DNA of 64,000 nucleotides from Alphaproteobacteria bacterium LSUCC0719 (lineage in GTDB: Bacteria; Pseudomonadota; Alphaproteobacteria; Puniceispirillales; Puniceispirillaceae): positions 310,001-374,000 of the forward strand of contig JBFPJN010000001.1 of assembly GCA_040839025.1 (NCBI GenBank). Reading direction: 5' to 3'. The translations under genes and the position numbers were made by a program. Position 1 is the first letter of the stretch. Each line of letters begins with the position of its first letter. Under the pieces are notes generated by a model. The model did not search any database, was not told the DNA's origin, and saw only the letters and a list, made by a program, of their open reading frames with translations. Of the stretch, positions 42,787-51,956 are shown in pieces.

Positions 42787-45700
42787 AGATGGCGGGGCGC
42801 TCTATGACTCTGGCGAGGCAGTCGATCTCGATCAGCCGCCGGGCGATATCATCTGTCTGACCTCGGCTGATACCGAGGTAAGCCTGTTATCCGCCGCCGC
42901 GTCGCAATTTGCTGCAGACCCTGACACTCCTTCAATCAGGATCGCCAACTATCTCAGCCTGTCTCACCCGTTCTCGGTCGACACCTATCTGGCAAACACT
43001 GTCAGCGGTGCCAGGCTGGTCGTCGTGCGTCTTCTCGGTGGCACGGGCTATTGGTCCTATGGCGTGCAGCAGTTGCGCGCGTTGGCGGACAGGGGCGGGC
43101 CACGGCTTGTCTTCCTTGCTGGCGATGGCAAGCCGGATCCCGAGCTGGATTACCTGTCCAGTGTGTCGCCAGACCAGTGTCACGCGCTGGCCGCCTATCT
43201 TGATTCCGGTGGCCCTGACAATGCGCGTGCCTTTCTTCTGGCGCTTCGCGATCTGTGTGACGGGACCGAAACCGCCCCGCCGCCACTGCCGCTGCTTCGC
43301 GCCGGCATCTATTGGCCAGGAAGCCGCACACCCGATCTGGGTGTCTTGCGGGCGGACTGGCGGGCCGGGGCGCCTGTTGCGGCCATAGTCTTTTATCGCG
43401 CCCTGATGCAGGCAGCCGACCTCGCGCCTGTTGATGCGGCGATCAATGCCTGTGTCGACGCCGGGATGAATCCCCTGCCGCTGTTTTCGGCCAGCCTGAA
43501 GGATGCAGAATCAGCGGCTGTGCTTGCCGACCTGCTGCGCCAGGCGCAGGCGGATGTCATTTTGAATATGACCAGCTTTGCTGTTTCAGACCCGCTGGCC
43601 GGGGATGACGCAATGCCGGGAATGCAATCGGCGGGCCCTTTCGGGGCGGTGGATGCGCCGGTTCTGCAGCTGGTGTTGTCAGCCAGCCTGAAAGATGACT
43701 GGCAGGGTTCCAGCGCTGGTTTGACACCTCGCGATCTTGCAATGAATGTGGCGCTGCCGGAACTTGACGGTCGCGTTCTGACGCGCGCTGTCGGCTTCAA
43801 GCAGCCACCGACGCGCCATCCTGTCACGCATGCGATGACCACCGCCTATGAGGCTGTTCCCGAACGGGCGGCTTTCGTCGCGCGACTGGCGGCAAACTGG
43901 GCGCAGCTTCGCCGGACAGGGACAGCCGATCGCAAGGTTGCCCTGATCATGGCAAATTATCCGAACCGTGATGGACGGATTGCCAATGGCGTTGGACTCG
44001 ATACACCGGCAAGTGTCTTCAACGCCATGCAGGTGCTTGGCGATGCGGGCTATGTCCTGCAGGGTGGGCCTGAAAACAGCGCAGAACTGATCGCGCAGCT
44101 GAAGGCCGGGCCGACCAATTCCGGATGGCAGGGTCGGGTCTCGGATGTCAGCCTGACCGTTGAAGATTATACCCGGTATTTCAACTTTTTGCCGGTCGGT
44201 GTGCAGGATGCGGTAACGGCGTGCTGGGGGGCGGTGTCAACCGATCCGATGTGTGATGGTGACAGGCTGCATCTGCCACTTCGCCGCTATGGTCATGTCC
44301 TTGTCGGCATTCAGCCCGCACGCGGGTACAATATCGATCCGAAGTCGACCTATCATTCGCCGGATCTGGTGCCGCCGCATAACTACCTCGCACTCTATAT
44401 CTGGCTTCGTGAAGTGGGCGGCGTTCACGCCGTGGTGCATTTTGGCAAGCACGGAAACCTCGAATGGCTTCCCGGCAAGGCGCTGGCGCTGAGTGAGGCG
44501 TGTTTTCCCGAAGCTGTGCTGGGGCCGATGCCGCATCTCTACCCCTTTATTGTCAATGACCCTGGCGAGGGCGCGCAGGCCAAGCGCCGGACCGCTGCGG
44601 TGATACTCGATCATCTGACCCCGCCAATGACGCAGGCTGACAGTCATGGTGTGATGGCCGAGTTGGAATCGCAGATGGATGAATATTTCGAGGCCGCCGG
44701 CATGGACCGGGCCCGATCCGACGCTCTGCTTGGTGACATTCTCGACACCGCCCTGCGGGCGGGGATCGCACAGGACTGCGGCATCGACGAGGCCGATGAT
44801 CCAGCCGAGCAGCTATTGAAGCTTGACAATTATCTATGTGATCTCAAGGAGTTGCAGATTCGTGACGGGCTGCATGTCTATGGACAGACGCCTGATGAAG
44901 ATCTTTCTAACGGGCTGCTTGTGCAGATCCTGCGCACCCCCCGCGGTGATGGTGATGGGGCCAATGCGTCGCTGGTACGGGCGCTGGCGCGCGATCTCGG
45001 GCTTGGTGATGTTGACGTATTCGATCCGCTGACATCTGACCGTGGTGTTGCCTGGGCCGGGCCGCGGCCGGCCTGTCTTGACGGGGTCTCGGACGCCCCG
45101 TGGCGGAGCCAGGGTGACACGGTTGAACGGCTTGACTTGCTGGCGCTGGCGCTGGTGGCGGGGTCGCAAATGCCGCCCGGCCCGGCAAGTGCGGCGATCA
45201 TTGACAGCGCGCTTGTCGACATCCGGGCGCGTCTTGGCGCCTGTGGCCCGCGCGAGACGGATGGCCTGCTTCGCGCCCTTGACGGCAGGTTTGTGCCGGC
45301 CGGTTCTTCCGGGGCACCAACCCGGGGTCGGCCTGAGGTCCTGCCAACCGGGCGCAATTTCTTTTCCATCGACAGTCGCGCGCTGCCGACCCCGGTGGCC
45401 TGGCGGCTTGGCTGGGCGTCGGCAGAGGCGCTTTTGGACCGGCATCTGATGGATCATGGCAACTGGCCGCGTGCCGTGGTGTTGTCGGCCTGGGGCACCT
45501 CGAATATGCGTACGGGCGGTGATGATCTGGCGCAGGCATTGGCGTTGATGGGGGTGCGGCCAAGCTGGGACGCCGCCTCGCGCCGTGTCACCGGCTTTGA
45601 AATCATGCCTCTGGAAAGTCTTGACCGCCCCCGGGTCGATGTCTGCCTTCGCTGTTCCGGTTTCTTCCGCGACGCCTTTCCAGCCCAGATGACGCTGTTT

Positions 45701-46549
45701 GACCGGGCGGTAAGAGCCGTTGCCGCCCTTGACGAGCCTGACGATATGAACCCGCTTGCGGCGGCGGCACGCCGCGATGATGCCCGCTATCGGTCACAGG
45801 GACTGGAAGCTGATGCGGCGGCACGGCGAAGCACCCTGCGGATATTCAGCGCCATGCCGGGGGCGTATGGAGCTGGACTTCAGGCCCTGATTGACGAGAA
45901 GCTGTGGCAGGATCGCGCCGATTTTGCCGAGGCGTTTCTTGTCTGGTCCGGCTATGCCTATGGCGAGAACAGCGACGGCATCTCGGCCCGCGAGGTGCTG
46001 GAAACACGTCTTGCTGCCTCTGACGCGGTGCTGCACAACCAGGACAATCGTGAACATGATATCCTGGACAGCGATGATTATTATCAGTTCGCCGGTGGCC
46101 TGTCGGCGGCGATATCGCAGCTGTCAGGACGCGATGTGCCGGTCTATCACAACGATCATTCGCTAGCCGAAAGGCCGGTTATCCGTACCTTGTCCGAAGA
46201 GATCGGACGTGTTGTGCGGGGCCGCGCCAGCAACCCGAAATGGATCGCCGGGGCGATGCGTCATGGCTATCGCGGGGCGTTCGAAATCGTGGCAACGGTG
46301 GATTATCTGTTTGCCTTTGCGGCGACCACACGACAGGTCGCCGAGCATCATTTCAGCGCCCTGTACGAAGCCTATATCGAGGATGACAGGGTGCGGGACT
46401 TCCTGTCATCGTCGAATGAAGATGCCTATCACGATATGCTGGACAGGTTTGACGAGGCGATTCAACGTGGCCTATGGACACCACGTCGAAACAGCGTGCA
46501 ATCTGATCTTGACCGGCTTCGCCCCCGCACCGAGGAGACCCAGAAATGA
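42767..46549 (+). CDS. cobN: Cobaltochelatase subunit CobN
   Basis: Large chelatase subunit of 1260 residues, the normal CobN size. In the aerobic pathway it inserts cobalt into hydrogenobyrinic acid a,c-diamide together with the ATPase partners CobS and CobT. The hallmark HFGKHGNLEWLPGKALALS lies near residue 560, and the C-terminal region ending TPRRNSVQSDLDRLR is typical. It starts within cobW and its stop overlaps cobO (ATGA). CobS and CobT are not in this window. The same locus also encodes CbiX, so its role needs explanation. Confidence 0.93.
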   Translation: MHLPRVEDGGALYDSGEAVDLDQPPGDIICLTSADTEVSLLSAAASQFAADPDTPSIRIANYLSLSHPFSVDTYLANTVSGARLVVVRLLGGTGYWSYGVQQLRALADRGGPRLVFLAGDGKPDPELDYLSSVSPDQCHALAAYLDSGGPDNARAFLLALRDLCDGTETAPPPLPLLRAGIYWPGSRTPDLGVLRADWRAGAPVAAIVFYRALMQAADLAPVDAAINACVDAGMNPLPLFSASLKDAESAAVLADLLRQAQADVILNMTSFAVSDPLAGDDAMPGMQSAGPFGAVDAPVLQLVLSASLKDDWQGSSAGLTPRDLAMNVALPELDGRVLTRAVGFKQPPTRHPVTHAMTTAYEAVPERAAFVARLAANWAQLRRTGTADRKVALIMANYPNRDGRIANGVGLDTPASVFNAMQVLGDAGYVLQGGPENSAELIAQLKAGPTNSGWQGRVSDVSLTVEDYTRYFNFLPVGVQDAVTACWGAVSTDPMCDGDRLHLPLRRYGHVLVGIQPARGYNIDPKSTYHSPDLVPPHNYLALYIWLREVGGVHAVVHFGKHGNLEWLPGKALALSEACFPEAVLGPMPHLYPFIVNDPGEGAQAKRRTAAVILDHLTPPMTQADSHGVMAELESQMDEYFEAAGMDRARSDALLGDILDTALRAGIAQDCGIDEADDPAEQLLKLDNYLCDLKELQIRDGLHVYGQTPDEDLSNGLLVQILRTPRGDGDGANASLVRALARDLGLGDVDVFDPLTSDRGVAWAGPRPACLDGVSDAPWRSQGDTVERLDLLALALVAGSQMPPGPASAAIIDSALVDIRARLGACGPRETDGLLRALDGRFVPAGSSGAPTRGRPEVLPTGRNFFSIDSRALPTPVAWRLGWASAEALLDRHLMDHGNWPRAVVLSAWGTSNMRTGGDDLAQALALMGVRPSWDAASRRVTGFEIMPLESLDRPRVDVCLRCSGFFRDAFPAQMTLFDRAVRAVAALDEPDDMNPLAAAARRDDARYRSQGLEADAAARRSTLRIFSAMPGAYGAGLQALIDEKLWQDRADFAEAFLVWSGYAYGENSDGISAREVLETRLAASDAVLHNQDNREHDILDSDDYYQFAGGLSAAISQLSGRDVPVYHNDHSLAERPVIRTLSEEIGRVVRGRASNPKWIAGAMRHGYRGAFEIVATVDYLFAFAATTRQVAEHHFSALYEAYIEDDRVRDFLSSSNEDAYHDMLDRFDEAIQRGLWTPRRNSVQSDLDRLRPRTEETQK

Positions 46550-47178
46550 CCGCCCCGAATGATGATAGCCAGCCGTCTGATTCCCAGCGCCACAACAGCA
46601 AAATGGCACGCAAGAAACAGGCGCGTGACAAGATCATGGCGACAAAGACCGAGGAAAAGGGCCTGATCATCGTTCATACCGGTAAGGGAAAAGGCAAATC
46701 ATCGGCTGCTTTCGGGATGATTTTCCGCTGTATTGCGCATGGTCTGCCTTGCGGGGTTGTTCAGTTCATCAAGGGGGGGATGGATACCGGTGAGCGCAAT
46801 CTGATCACCGGCCATTTTGCCGAGCTGTGCGATTTTCACACAATGGGCGAGGGGTTTACCTGGGAAACACAGGACCGTGAACGTGACATTGCCGCTGCCA
46901 GCGCCGCCTGGGAGAAGGCCAAGCAGATGATCCGCGATCCGCGGTATCACATGGTGCTTCTGGACGAGATCAATATCGCGCTTCGCTATGGCTATATCGA
47001 TCTTGACGCTGTTATGGATTTTCTGCGCAACGAAAAGCCGGAAATGACGCATGTCGTGCTGACAGGCCGCAATGCCACCGATGCGCTGATTGACGCTGCT
47101 GACCTCGTGACCGAGATGAGCCTTGTCAAACATCCCTTCAGATCCGGGATCAAGGCCCAGATCGGCGTCGAATTCTGA
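46546..47178 (+). CDS. cobO: Cob(I)yrinic acid a,c-diamide adenosyltransferase (CobO)
   Basis: A 210-residue CobA/CobO-type adenosyltransferase that attaches the 5'-deoxyadenosyl group to the corrinoid cobalt. The P-loop [12 protein letters not shown] (about 46-57), [13 protein letters not shown] and the Walker-B-like [16 protein letters not shown] match the family. The N-terminal 30 residues are polar ([20 protein letters not shown]), as in other CobO proteins. Start codon and cobN stop overlap by 4 bp. Confidence 0.93.
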   Translation: MTAPNDDSQPSDSQRHNSKMARKKQARDKIMATKTEEKGLIIVHTGKGKGKSSAAFGMIFRCIAHGLPCGVVQFIKGGMDTGERNLITGHFAELCDFHTMGEGFTWETQDRERDIAAASAAWEKAKQMIRDPRYHMVLLDEINIALRYGYIDLDAVMDFLRNEKPEMTHVVLTGRNATDALIDAADLVTEMSLVKHPFRSGIKAQIGVEF

Positions 47179-47221
47179 TCCCTTTCAGGACCATCAGCCC
47201 GGAATCATGAGGTCTTCTTCC

Positions 47222-48703
47222 ATGCCACCAGCCATTATGATTCAGGGTGCCGGCTCGAATGTTGGAAAGTCGGTGCTTGTGGCCGGCCTGTGTCGTCATT
47301 TTGCCAATGCCGGTCTGTCGGTTCGCCCCTTCAAGCCGCAGAACATGTCGAACAACGCCGCCGTGACTTCAGACGGGGGCGAGATCGGCCGGGCGCAGGC
47401 CATGCAGGCGCTTGCCTGCAGGACGCCGACAAGCGTCCACATGAACCCTGTGCTGCTGAAGCCCGAAACCGAAACAGGCTCTCAGGTAATTGTGCAGGGA
47501 CAGCGTTTTGGCAGCATGCGGGCCCGTGAATATGGCACGCACAAGGCCGAACTGCTGCCGCGTGTGCTGGACAGTTTTGGCAGGATTGCCAGCGATGCCG
47601 ATCTGGTGATCGTCGAAGGTGCGGGAAGCCCGGCGGAAGTCAATCTGCGGGCTGGTGACATCGCCAATATGGGTTTTGCCGCTGCAGCCGACATCCCGGT
47701 GGTGATTGTCGGTGATATTGATCGGGGCGGTGTGATCGCCAGCCTTGTCGGCACGGGCGCTGTTCTTGATCCGGCAGACCGGGCGCTGATCCGTGGTTTT
47801 CTGATCAACAAGTTTCGCGGTGACACCTCGCTGTTCGCCGATGGCATGACGATGATTGAAGAGGCGACTGGCTGGGCGGGCCTCGGTATTCTGCCGTGGT
47901 TTGCGCCGGCCCGTTTCCTGCCTGCCGAAGACATTCTCGACATTGCCAGCAAGGCCGGCGAGGTACGCAAAGACGCGCCGGTGCATATCGCGGTGCCGGT
48001 GCTGCGGCGGATTGCCAATTTCGATGACCTTGATCCGCTGGCCGGCGAGGCGGATGTGCGGCTGACCCTTGTCGAGGCGGGAGAGGTGATTCCCGGCGAT
48101 TGTGACATGGTCCTGTTGCCGGGGTCGAAATCGACCATTGCCGATCTGGCATTTCTTCGTGAACAGGGATGGGATACCGACATTGCAGCGCATCTGCGGC
48201 GGGGCGGTATGGTGATGGGGTTGTGCGGCGGGTATCAGATGCTTGGCCGTACTGTGGATGATCCGCATGGGGTAGAGGGGGCTGTCGGTGCCACCGCCGG
48301 TCTTGGTCATCTGGCGGTGGACACTGTGCTGGCTGCGGACAAGACGCTGGCCCGCGTCGCAGCCCGCGCCCCATTGTTCGATGCCGCGGTGACGGGCTAT
48401 GAAATTCATATGGGTCGTACTGATGGTGCGGACTGCGCCCGTCCACTCCTGGATATCGATGGTCGTGGCGATGGGGCGGTGTCGGAAGATGGGCTTGTGA
48501 TCGGCACCTATGTTCACGGTATTTTTGCCGATGACGGGTTCCGGCGCGCCTTTCTTGGCAGGCTGGCAGGTCGTCGGGGTCGGGTTGGCGGCTTTGGTGA
48601 GGTTGATTTCGCCGGACGTGTCGATACCGTGCTTGACGATCTTGCCGCGCATATGGCGGCACATCTCGATCTTGAAGCCTTTGGCAGGATCGCCGGGCTC
48701 TAG
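47222..48703 (+). CDS. cobQ: Cobyric acid synthase (CobQ/CbiP)
   Basis: Glutamine-dependent amidotransferase of 493 residues that amidates carboxylates b, d, e and g of adenosylcobyrinic a,c-diamide. The N-terminal ATP-binding domain has [15 protein letters not shown] and [14 protein letters not shown]; the C-terminal glutaminase-like domain has the nucleophile Cys in [11 protein letters not shown] and the His in GTYVHGIF. I start at ATG 47222, with GAGG 9 nt upstream; the frame is open back into cobO. The 3' end overlaps convergent cbiB by 4 bp. Confidence 0.93.
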   Translation: MPPAIMIQGAGSNVGKSVLVAGLCRHFANAGLSVRPFKPQNMSNNAAVTSDGGEIGRAQAMQALACRTPTSVHMNPVLLKPETETGSQVIVQGQRFGSMRAREYGTHKAELLPRVLDSFGRIASDADLVIVEGAGSPAEVNLRAGDIANMGFAAAADIPVVIVGDIDRGGVIASLVGTGAVLDPADRALIRGFLINKFRGDTSLFADGMTMIEEATGWAGLGILPWFAPARFLPAEDILDIASKAGEVRKDAPVHIAVPVLRRIANFDDLDPLAGEADVRLTLVEAGEVIPGDCDMVLLPGSKSTIADLAFLREQGWDTDIAAHLRRGGMVMGLCGGYQMLGRTVDDPHGVEGAVGATAGLGHLAVDTVLAADKTLARVAARAPLFDAAVTGYEIHMGRTDGADCARPLLDIDGRGDGAVSEDGLVIGTYVHGIFADDGFRRAFLGRLAGRRGRVGGFGEVDFAGRVDTVLDDLAAHMAAHLDLEAFGRIAGL

Positions 48704-49689
48704 AGGGCCACGGCAAGTGCCAGCGTCAGCATGGCGAACAGGATTTGCGCCGCGATCAGCAGATGAAGTGACTGCAGGATTGCGTTGCCGTCCGCCTCGG
48801 CGCCGCCTTCGTTGAAAATGCGGGCCTGCCGCACCCGGTTGCCATAGCGACGTGGCCCGGCAAGCCACACATCCAGCGCGCCGGCCATGGCCGCTTCCGG
48901 CCAGCCGGCATTTGGCGAGGCGTGATACCGGCCGTCTTTCAGCATCGTTGTCAGTGCCGCCCTGCCACGACCACGAAGTGCTGCCGCAAGGCAAATAAGT
49001 ACGGCTGTCAGCCGCGCCGGCACGATATTCAGCAGATCATCAAATCTGGCGGCGACGAAGCCAAAGGCGAGATGGCGGGCATTGCGGTATCCAATCATGC
49101 TGTCGGCAGTGTTTGCCAGCTTGTAGACAAACAACCCCGGCAGTCCGGCGACAAGAAACCACAAGGCAGGCGCAAACACGCCGTCTGACAGGTTTTCAGC
49201 GCCTGTTTCGATGGCGGCACGGGCGATTTCGGCTTCGTTCAGCGAGCTTGTGTCGCGACCGACAATCATGCCTACAGCCTGGCGCGCCGGGTCTATGTCA
49301 TCGGCCAGCGCGTCTGCAACGGCACGGATATGATCATCGAGCGATCGTGCGGCAAGCATGATCGCCAGAATGACCACGGCCAGGATCGCACCCCCGAATG
49401 ACAGCAGAATGCCAAGCCCCACCGCCGCAAATGTCAGCAGACCCATGGCGATGCTACCGCGCCTCCGGCGGCCATGTCCGGTCATGCCGGTGCGCCTGTT
49501 CCAGCGCCGTTCGAACCAGGAAATGCCACGCCCCATGATAACCACCGGATGTGGAAGATGCCGCCACAACAGCTCCGGTTCGCCAATCAGCCAGTCAAGC
49601 GCCATTGCGACCAGCAGGATGGCAGCACGAAAGCCAAGTGCCGCAAGGCTGAATGTCAGGAGAGGAAGGGGATCGAACATTGGCGCCAT
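48700..49689 (-). CDS. cobD: Adenosylcobinamide-phosphate synthase (CobD/CbiB)
   Basis: A 329-residue polytopic membrane protein that attaches the aminopropanol arm to adenosylcobyric acid. Conserved segments are [23 protein letters not shown] (about 32-54), [20 protein letters not shown] (about 142-161), [21 protein letters not shown] and [14 protein letters not shown]. It is named CobD in the aerobic nomenclature and CbiB in the anaerobic one. It is the only minus-strand gene in this part of the locus. Its start is 227 bp from the divergent DUF6732 gene. Confidence 0.93.
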   Translation of the reverse strand: MAPMFDPLPLLTFSLAALGFRAAILLVAMALDWLIGEPELLWRHLPHPVVIMGRGISWFERRWNRRTGMTGHGRRRRGSIAMGLLTFAAVGLGILLSFGGAILAVVILAIMLAARSLDDHIRAVADALADDIDPARQAVGMIVGRDTSSLNEAEIARAAIETGAENLSDGVFAPALWFLVAGLPGLFVYKLANTADSMIGYRNARHLAFGFVAARFDDLLNIVPARLTAVLICLAAALRGRGRAALTTMLKDGRYHASPNAGWPEAAMAGALDVWLAGPRRYGNRVRQARIFNEGGAEADGNAILQSLHLLIAAQILFAMLTLALAVAL

Positions 49690-49710
49690 AATTCAACTTT
49701 GGTCGCATTG

Positions 49711-49728
49711 GTGCAATTGTTTTTGCAC
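49711..49728. promoter_or_regulatory. Inverted repeat in the cbiB / DUF6732 divergent gap
   Basis: GTGCAA (49711-49716) and TTGCAC (49723-49728) form a 6-bp inverted repeat with a 6-bp centre, next to TTGTTT and TATCAA elements spaced 17 bp apart. It could be an operator at the promoter of the DUF6732-cbiX-cobH operon. No B12 box was found in this 226-bp gap (49690-49915), so this operon does not seem to have its own cobalamin riboswitch. Confidence 0.4.
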
Positions 49729-49915
49729 TGGCGCTGTAATATCAATGCAAGGTCGGTGGACTTGGCGACAAGATGAAAACGACCCCGGTGCGGCGGACCC
49801 ATGCAGGGCGTCAATTCCGGGCCTCGGACCCGAAGGTGGACGCTTGTGTGATGTGCAGCTTGCGTTTGCCGGTCGTTTTGCCCCTCCGAAAAGCTTGTGG
49901 ACCCGAGGTGAAACG

Positions 49916-50188
49916 ATGATTCTTCCTGACAAAAGCCAAATGACAAGCGCTGCTTCGGCCTGTGTTGTAATCCTTCTGGGCGGCATGCAGACAGCTTTTG
50001 CGCATGTGGGGCATGTTGGCGAGGTCGCGGGTCATGGTCATCTGGTCGGCGTTGCGCTTGGCATGGCTGCCGCGGCGATGGCTGCCGTGCTTGCCGCCAA
50101 AGGGCGCGCGACGGTCGCCGAGGATGAAGACGATACAGCAGACAGCAATGATATCGCGGAGCCTGAAGGAGAGCCGGCAGATGCATGA
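49916..50188 (+). CDS. DUF6732-like small membrane protein
   Basis: A 90-residue protein with an apparent signal peptide or membrane helix (MTSAASACVVILLGGMQTAFA) followed by HVGHVGEVAGHGH, a His-rich segment that would face the periplasm, a second hydrophobic helix (LVGVALGMAAAAMAAVLAA) and an acidic tail (EDEDDTADSND). It resembles DUF6732 proteins seen beside cobalamin genes. The start ATG 49916 has GAGGTG upstream. The stop overlaps cbiX by 8 bp. A role in cobalt binding or uptake is an inference from composition and place. Confidence 0.75.
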   Translation: MILPDKSQMTSAASACVVILLGGMQTAFAHVGHVGEVAGHGHLVGVALGMAAAAMAAVLAAKGRATVAEDEDDTADSNDIAEPEGEPADA

Positions 50189-51308
50189 CGCAAGTCCAAA
50201 GACGTATGGTGTGATGATCTGTGGACACGGGTCGCGGTCCAAATCGGCGGTGACGGAATTTGCCGTTCTGGCAGAAAAGCTGGCCCCCCTGTTTCCGGAC
50301 TGGCCGGTCGAATACGGATATCTTGAATTCGCAACCCCGGTCATCAAGACTGGTCTTGACCGGCTTCGCGAGCAGGGTGTGAACCATGTTCTGGCGGTGC
50401 CGGGAATGCTGTTTGCTGCCGGACATGCGAAAAACGACATTCCCTCGGTGTTGAACACCTATGCCGCCGAACATGGTATTACCATCCAGTATGGCCGCGA
50501 ACTGGCGGTCGATTTGCAGATGCTGCAGGCAGCCGGCGACCGTGTCGGCGATGCGATTGCGGCTGCGGACGCCGAACATGGTGTTGTTGACCGGGCTGAC
50601 ACCTGTCTGGTGGTTATCGGTCGCGGCGCATCCGATCCCGACGCCAATTCGAACATCTCGAAGATTTCACGAATGCTGTGGGAGGGCATGGGATTTGGCT
50701 GGGCCGAAGTTGGCTATTCCGGGGTGACATTTCCCCTTGTGCAGCCATGTCTCGAAAATGTCGTGAAGCTTGGTTTCAAGCGGATCGTGGTGTTTCCCTA
50801 TTTCCTGTTTTCCGGAATCCTGATTGACCGGATCTACGGCTTCACAGACGAGGTGGCGGCGGCGCATCCGGACATCGAATTCGTAAAGGCCGGCTATCTC
50901 AACGACCATCCAAAGGTGATTGCGACCTTTGCCGACCGGGTTCGTGAAATTCTCGACGGCGACAACAACATGAACTGCGCATTGTGCAAATATCGTGCGC
51001 AGGTTCTTGGCTTTGAGAACGAGGTTGGTCTCGCTCAGGAAAGCCATCACCATCATGTTGAAGGCCAGGGTGTATCGGCGCCGGGCAGCAATGTCGAGGA
51101 TTGTCCGCTATGTGACCATTTCTGCACCGGTGCCTGCCGACTGGACCACGGGCACCATCATCACGATCACGATCACGACCACGATCACGATCATGATCAT
51201 TCACATGCGCATGATCACGGGCATGATCACCACCATCACCCCTATCCACACGCCAAGCATCCGCTCGGGCCGGAATCGGTTCGCGACCGCAAGCCTGGCG
51301 GCAAGTAA
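50181..51308 (+). CDS. cbiX: Sirohydrochlorin cobaltochelatase CbiX (long form with Cys and His tail)
   Basis: A 375-residue chelatase with two tandem CbiX halves (residues about 10-130 and 140-255). Active-site His residues are H16 (CGHGSRS) and H82 (AAGHAKND). CbiX inserts cobalt into sirohydrochlorin, the first committed step of the cobalt-early pathway. The extension carries C266-x-x-C269, C308-x-x-C311, C315 and C319, matching the Fe-S or redox motifs of long CbiX, and then a run of His-Asp repeats. I start at ATG 50181, with AGGAG 9-10 nt before it. cobH follows 9 bp later. Confidence 0.92.
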   Translation: MHDASPKTYGVMICGHGSRSKSAVTEFAVLAEKLAPLFPDWPVEYGYLEFATPVIKTGLDRLREQGVNHVLAVPGMLFAAGHAKNDIPSVLNTYAAEHGITIQYGRELAVDLQMLQAAGDRVGDAIAAADAEHGVVDRADTCLVVIGRGASDPDANSNISKISRMLWEGMGFGWAEVGYSGVTFPLVQPCLENVVKLGFKRIVVFPYFLFSGILIDRIYGFTDEVAAAHPDIEFVKAGYLNDHPKVIATFADRVREILDGDNNMNCALCKYRAQVLGFENEVGLAQESHHHHVEGQGVSAPGSNVEDCPLCDHFCTGACRLDHGHHHHDHDHDHDHDHDHSHAHDHGHDHHHHPYPHAKHPLGPESVRDRKPGGK

Positions 51309-51317
51309 CATCGGCTG

Positions 51318-51956
51318 ATGGAACCTTATCTGAAAGACCCGCAGGCGATCTACGAGACCTCATTCGCTATTGTCCGCGAACAGATCTCGCTTGACGGGGT
51401 TCCTGCAGATCTTGGTGACGTGGCAGTGCGGGTTGTTCATGCCTGTGGCATGCCGGATATCGTTGCAGACATGGCGGCGTCGGATGATTTCGTTACCAGC
51501 GCGACGGCTTCGCTGCTGGCAGGCGCGCCCCTGTTCTGTGACTGTGCAATGGTCGCCAGTGGCATCACACGGCGATTTCTACCTGCGAACAATGATGTAC
51601 GGGTAACATTGAACGCCCCGGAGGTGCCGGCGCTGGCAGGCGAACTGAAGACAACACGGTCCGCCGCTGCGGTCGATCTCTGGGGACAGGATATGGCAGG
51701 TGCGCTGATTGTGGTTGGCAATGCGCCCACAGCGCTGTTTCGGTGTCTTGAGCTGGTCTCGCAAGGCGGCCCCCGTCCGGCCGCGATCATTGGATGTCCG
51801 GTGGGGTTTGTCGGTGCAGCCGAGAGCAAACAGGCGCTGCAGGATCATGTCTCACAGGTGCCGTTCTTTGCCATTCACGGTACGCGTGGTGGCTCGGCAA
51901 TGGCATCAGCCGTGGTGAATGCGCTGGCGCTGTCCTGCGCAGGGGCGTCCGGGTGA
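51318..51956 (+). CDS. cobH: Precorrin-8X methylmutase (CobH/CbiC)
   Basis: A 212-residue isomerase that moves the C-11 methyl group to C-12 to form hydrogenobyrinate or its cobalt form. The catalytic His lies in VRVVHACGMPDI (H41), close to His43 of Pseudomonas denitrificans CobH. Further signatures are FCDCAMVASGITRRFLP and VIVVGNAPTALF-like (ALIVVGNAPTALFRCLEL), with IIGCPVGFVGAAESKQAL near the end. It overlaps cobL by one base. Confidence 0.93.
   Translation: MEPYLKDPQAIYETSFAIVREQISLDGVPADLGDVAVRVVHACGMPDIVADMAASDDFVTSATASLLAGAPLFCDCAMVASGITRRFLPANNDVRVTLNAPEVPALAGELKTTRSAAAVDLWGQDMAGALIVVGNAPTALFRCLELVSQGGPRPAAIIGCPVGFVGAAESKQALQDHVSQVPFFAIHGTRGGSAMASAVVNALALSCAGASG

Noticed and set aside
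47369-48994. A 541-codon minus-strand open frame opposite cobQ
   Set aside because: cobQ carries all family motifs, and the antisense product is Arg/His-rich without family features.
49690-49915. Possible second cobalamin riboswitch upstream of the DUF6732-cbiX operon
   Set aside because: The leader is GC-rich and could fold, but no B12 box or GCCACTG core is present.
51141-51260. Short tandem GATCAC/CACGAT-like repeats that look like a repeat array
   Set aside because: They encode the His-Asp tail of CbiX in frame; unit lengths and lack of spacers exclude a CRISPR array.
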